From the NCBI GenBank assembly GCA_964614065.1, contig CAZTJJ010000073.1, forward strand, positions 1-8,694: DNA of 8,694 bases, given 5' to 3'. This DNA comes from M55B111 sp964614065 (GTDB taxonomy: Bacteria; Bipolaricaulota; Bipolaricaulia; M55B111). Every line of letters starts with the position of its first letter. Positions within the stretch are counted from its first letter, which is position 1. The translations under genes were made by a program, and so were the position numbers. Below, one piece after another: positions 6,382-8,694 of the stretch. A model generated the notes under the pieces. That model saw nothing but the letters and a program-made list of their open reading frames with translations. It did no database searches and had not been told where the DNA came from.

Positions 6382-7604
6382 AGAGATCCCACCTTGGTAG
6401 ACCTTAAGATTGTCTTAATTTGCTGGATCCAGTCAAGCATTACGCGAGTGATGAGAAAGTTGTTTCTTACGTGCTCTTTTGCCTTTTGTCCCAAGTTGAA
6501 AGCAAGATCCCCGTCCTCGATGATCTTTACTATTTGTTGGGCGAATCCTTCGTGATCGTCGGGATCTCTCAAGAAACCAGTTTCTCCGTCTTTAATTTGT
6601 AACGGTATTCCGCCGACATCGGAGGCGACAACGGGGGTTTGTTTCCAGAGGGCCTCCGTAACGGTTAGCCCGAATCCCTCTCTGATGGATTTTTGAATTA
6701 CTACGCGTGAAAGCGATTGTAGAGAGTTTACCAGTCGGTCACTTTGTTGATTGATTAATGTGACGTCCTTCATACCTGTAATTGCATCTCTGAGGTTGCT
6801 GTAGATTTGTTCACATTCTGGATCATCGGATGCTGGGGCACCCACTAGGATCAATTGTGCATCGACTGATTTTTTTACTTCTTTAAAGATTTCAACTACT
6901 CCCAGGGGGTCTTTCCATTTGTCGAATCGGGAAATCTGGCTGATGATAGGTTTGTCTAGACTTATGTCAAATTTTTTTAGGGTGTCGCGTTGCTCGCCTT
7001 TGTCCATCGGTTGGTTTTTGATTGTGAGTGGATCTATGGCGGGTGCGATTAAGAATTTTTCGTTGGGCAGGTCAGTTTGGGCAAATTTATCTACTGAGAA
7101 AACTGTACTGTCGTAGCGAAGAATGAATTTCTTGATGTAACTCCAGGCAGTTTGGTTTGGTGTGGACAGGTCAATATGGCAACGCCAGATCCACGGTTGG
7201 CGCTTTGGATAGAAACTGATCAAGGGCAATGGTTGTGGATCGTGTACTATTATAGCATCGTGTTTAATGTGTGTGAACCTGGAGAAAAGCTGGTTGATCC
7301 CTGTATAAATAGTTTTTTCGCGATCGGTGATCTCTACGTTTTCACCCTGTAAAGCGTTGTGCCATTTTTTTGTAATTGGAAAAAAATCTGCAGTACCGTG
7401 GATAACTCTCCATCCGTATTCTATGCCCAAGTCATTCATTAACGGGACGGTGCTCCACAACATCTCGGCTACTCCTCCGCCCATGTATGTAGAGTTGACG
7501 TTGAGGATCCTTTTACCTCTAAGCGGAGTGCTTTCTTTGAATAACGATGCAATTTTTTTGTCGCCAACTACGTCTCTATAGTCCTCTATTTTCCTACCGT
7601 CCAT
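6378..7604 (-). CDS. treT: Trehalose synthase TreT (trehalose glycosyltransferring synthase, GT4)
   Basis: TreT transfers glucose from ADP- or UDP-glucose to glucose and makes trehalose in one step. It is known from Thermococcus, Thermoproteus and several bacteria. The 408-residue protein shows the TreT-specific N-terminal block LNVNSTYMGGGVAEML (34-49), then FFPITKKWHNALQG (74-87), VHDPQPLPLI (120-129) and WIWRCHIDLS (138-147). The C-terminal GT-B half has SRFDKWKDP (225-233), whose Arg226 and Lys231 should hold the nucleotide-sugar phosphates, and QKSIREGFGLTVTEALW (304-320), containing the EX7E pair Glu309/Glu317. GGGGGG, 6 nt before the ATG, is the ribosome site. The 3' end overlaps the pfkA start, so the two are coupled. 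Family membership is clear; other trehalose or nucleotide-sugar specificities of close GT4 relatives cannot be fully excluded. Confidence 0.92.
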   Translation of the reverse strand: MDGRKIEDYRDVVGDKKIASLFKESTPLRGKRILNVNSTYMGGGVAEMLWSTVPLMNDLGIEYGWRVIHGTADFFPITKKWHNALQGENVEITDREKTIYTGINQLFSRFTHIKHDAIIVHDPQPLPLISFYPKRQPWIWRCHIDLSTPNQTAWSYIKKFILRYDSTVFSVDKFAQTDLPNEKFLIAPAIDPLTIKNQPMDKGEQRDTLKKFDISLDKPIISQISRFDKWKDPLGVVEIFKEVKKSVDAQLILVGAPASDDPECEQIYSNLRDAITGMKDVTLINQQSDRLVNSLQSLSRVVIQKSIREGFGLTVTEALWKQTPVVASDVGGIPLQIKDGETGFLRDPDDHEGFAQQIVKIIEDGDLAFNLGQKAKEHVRNNFLITRVMLDWIQQIKTILRSTKVGSL

Positions 7605-7953
7605 ATAATGCCCCCCGGTGATAAATTATGTCGAAGGCTGAAAGAAGCTATCACAGTAGATAGGATAACAGAGGTATTACCATCCTTACAGCTAAACTCT
7701 CACAAAGTTTCAAGAATCGTGTTACCCAACGACTGGACAACCGTGTCTATTTTTTCGTTAAGAGGTTACGATAATTCTTTGGTTTGTTCAAAGTTATTGG
7801 TTGAGCTTCAGCTACACGATTTTTTGTCCGGCAATCAATTTGGAACTAATGTTGTATCTGTTCCTATTTCAGATGAGCAGGGCTCTTAACTATTTGGGGT
7901 CTTTGCAAGAGTATAGTGGGTATTTTCTTGTTAGATTCTTGGGGAGTCGCTCT
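7605..7953. other. Gap between otsB and treT with no assignable gene
   Basis: All three minus-strand frames are interrupted by stops. The plus strand has an open frame from ATG 7608 to TAA 7889 (93 codons), but it has no Shine-Dalgarno, starts within the treT ribosome region and resembles no family I know; I do not call it a gene. An inverted repeat CTATC-6 nt-GATAG (7648-7663) sits about 45 nt upstream of the treT ATG and could be an operator. No terminator hairpin follows otsB, so read-through into treT is possible. Confidence 0.5.
7685..7713 (-). promoter_or_regulatory. Weak candidate promoter for treT-pfkA-exporter
   Basis: Read on the minus strand, TTGAAA (7713-7708) and TGTAAG (7690-7685) are 17 nt apart. 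The -35 box is one base off consensus and the -10 box is two off. It would give an mRNA leader of about 75 nt that includes the inverted repeat at 7648-7663. Matches this loose occur by chance, so this is only a suggestion. Confidence 0.2.
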
Positions 7954-8694
7954 TTAGAGAGAAGATCCCATAGAGTAGACATAATACGAGTAGATAAAAG
8001 ATAATAGTTCTATCACTTCGCCGGGACTCGATAAATATAGCTTGGCTTTGGTATTTTCCTTATTTCGATCCCCGACCAGAATGGGGAAGCTTTTCTCATG
8101 GTGGCGTAAAATCTCGAAAGCGTCTTCGTCGGTGGTATCGTCACCGATGTATATGCTCGGCATTTCAGGCAATTTATCTCGGATGAGCTTTAGGGTGTCC
8201 CCTTTGTTCCAGCTAGTAGGGCGAATTTCCAGCAATTTTGCGCCTTCGATTACTTCAAGTTGTGGGATTTGGTGATTTTTCCAGATTCTGTAAAAGTCGT
8301 TTTTCACCTTTGTAGTATTACCCTGATGTTTTCTATAATGAACGGTCAGCCCTACTCCTTTGTCCTCGAGAATAAGACCATTGCGATCACGAAATTTACT
8401 TTTCAGTTGAGCGTGAATCTGTTCTATTACAGGTTCAATTTCCTGGCTTATCTCAGGTTTTCGTATAGTCTCGTTTTCCCAGCGTAACTTTAGTCCATGA
8501 TTACCAGCGAGAATGGCTTTATCAATTGGGACGAGCTTAAGAAGCTGGTTAAAATTACGACCGCTGATTACTGCGAGGTGGACTTCGCTTAGATTTGCAA
8601 GTTGCTGGAGTAGATCTTTTCGCTTTTCTGGGAGCTGCGTCTCGGTTGGGTCGTCCGTAAAAGGTACCAGAGTACCGTCAAAATCGCAGCAAAG
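7954..8694 (-). CDS. otsB: Trehalose-6-phosphate phosphatase (HAD family), 5' end cut by the window
   Basis: OtsB dephosphorylates trehalose 6-phosphate to trehalose in the cytoplasm. The frame is open without a stop from the window edge to TAA at 7954, giving 246 residues. The GTG at 8307 is internal: the codons upstream encode the HAD core. Counting from the edge, motif I DFDGTL (4-9) has nucleophile Asp4 and acid/base Asp6, motif II is ISGR (43-46), the NHG loop is at 65-67, EIRP is at 156-159, Lys164 is the motif III lysine, and GDDTTDEDAF (184-193) is motif IV. E. coli OtsB has 266 residues with motif I near the N-terminus, so perhaps 10-20 residues are missing if it stands alone. It could also be the C-terminal domain of a synthase-phosphatase fusion continuing beyond the window. 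The C-terminal tail YSYYVYSMGSSL (235-246) is not a family feature. Confidence 0.93.
   Translation of the reverse strand, partial: LCCDFDGTLVPFTDDPTETQLPEKRKDLLQQLANLSEVHLAVISGRNFNQLLKLVPIDKAILAGNHGLKLRWENETIRKPEISQEIEPVIEQIHAQLKSKFRDRNGLILEDKGVGLTVHYRKHQGNTTKVKNDFYRIWKNHQIPQLEVIEGAKLLEIRPTSWNKGDTLKLIRDKLPEMPSIYIGDDTTDEDAFEILRHHEKSFPILVGDRNKENTKAKLYLSSPGEVIELLSFIYSYYVYSMGSSL

Noticed and set aside
7608..7889. Plus-strand open frame of 93 codons as a real gene.
   Set aside because: No ribosome site, a start lying against the treT start on the other strand, and no recognisable family. Kept only as an open question.
8305..8307. GTG at 8307 as the start of a short 117-residue phosphatase fragment.
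   Set aside because: Translating further upstream on the minus strand gives DFDGTL, ISGR and other core motifs in the same uninterrupted frame to the window edge.

Overview
The window is an 8.7-kb piece of bacterial chromosome carrying eight genes in two opposing blocks that meet tail to tail near position 4476. A gene runs off each end: a thiolase on the left and a trehalose-6-phosphate phosphatase on the right. No rRNA, tRNA, CRISPR array, insertion sequence or phage gene is visible. Strong G-rich Shine-Dalgarno sites, GTG and TTG starts and tightly packed genes fit a Firmicutes-like anaerobe or fermenter. The solute-binding protein has a cleavable signal peptide without a lipobox cysteine, which is more usual for a cell with an outer membrane, so a diderm Firmicute or another diderm is possible. 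The sequence does not settle the taxon.

Left block, plus strand: a 5'-partial acetyl-CoA C-acetyltransferase (1-1146) is followed by a 343-nt gap with a candidate promoter. Then comes a complete polar-amino-acid type ABC importer: binding protein (1490-2254), permease 1 (2341-3030), ATPase (3049-3795) and permease 2 (3802-4470). A strong intrinsic-terminator hairpin lies between the binding protein and the first permease. Some transcripts probably stop there, which would give an excess of binding protein over the membrane complex.

Right block, minus strand, in transcription order: otsB (8694 to 7954, open at the window edge), a 349-nt gap, treT (7604 to 6378), pfkA (6381 to 5410) and a cation diffusion facilitator (5387 to 4482). 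The treT and pfkA genes overlap by four bases (TTGA), and the efflux gene follows pfkA by 22 nt, so these three look like one operon. TreT joins NDP-glucose and glucose into trehalose, OtsB releases trehalose from trehalose 6-phosphate, and PfkA commits fructose 6-phosphate to glycolysis. The block therefore pairs storage or osmoprotectant sugar synthesis with glycolytic control, plus a divalent-metal exporter.

I see no new biological system here. The points most worth a second look are two apparent trehalose routes in one neighbourhood, the mixed metal-site motif of the exporter, the hairpin inside the transporter operon, and the 349-nt gap before treT with an unexplained open frame on the opposite strand.
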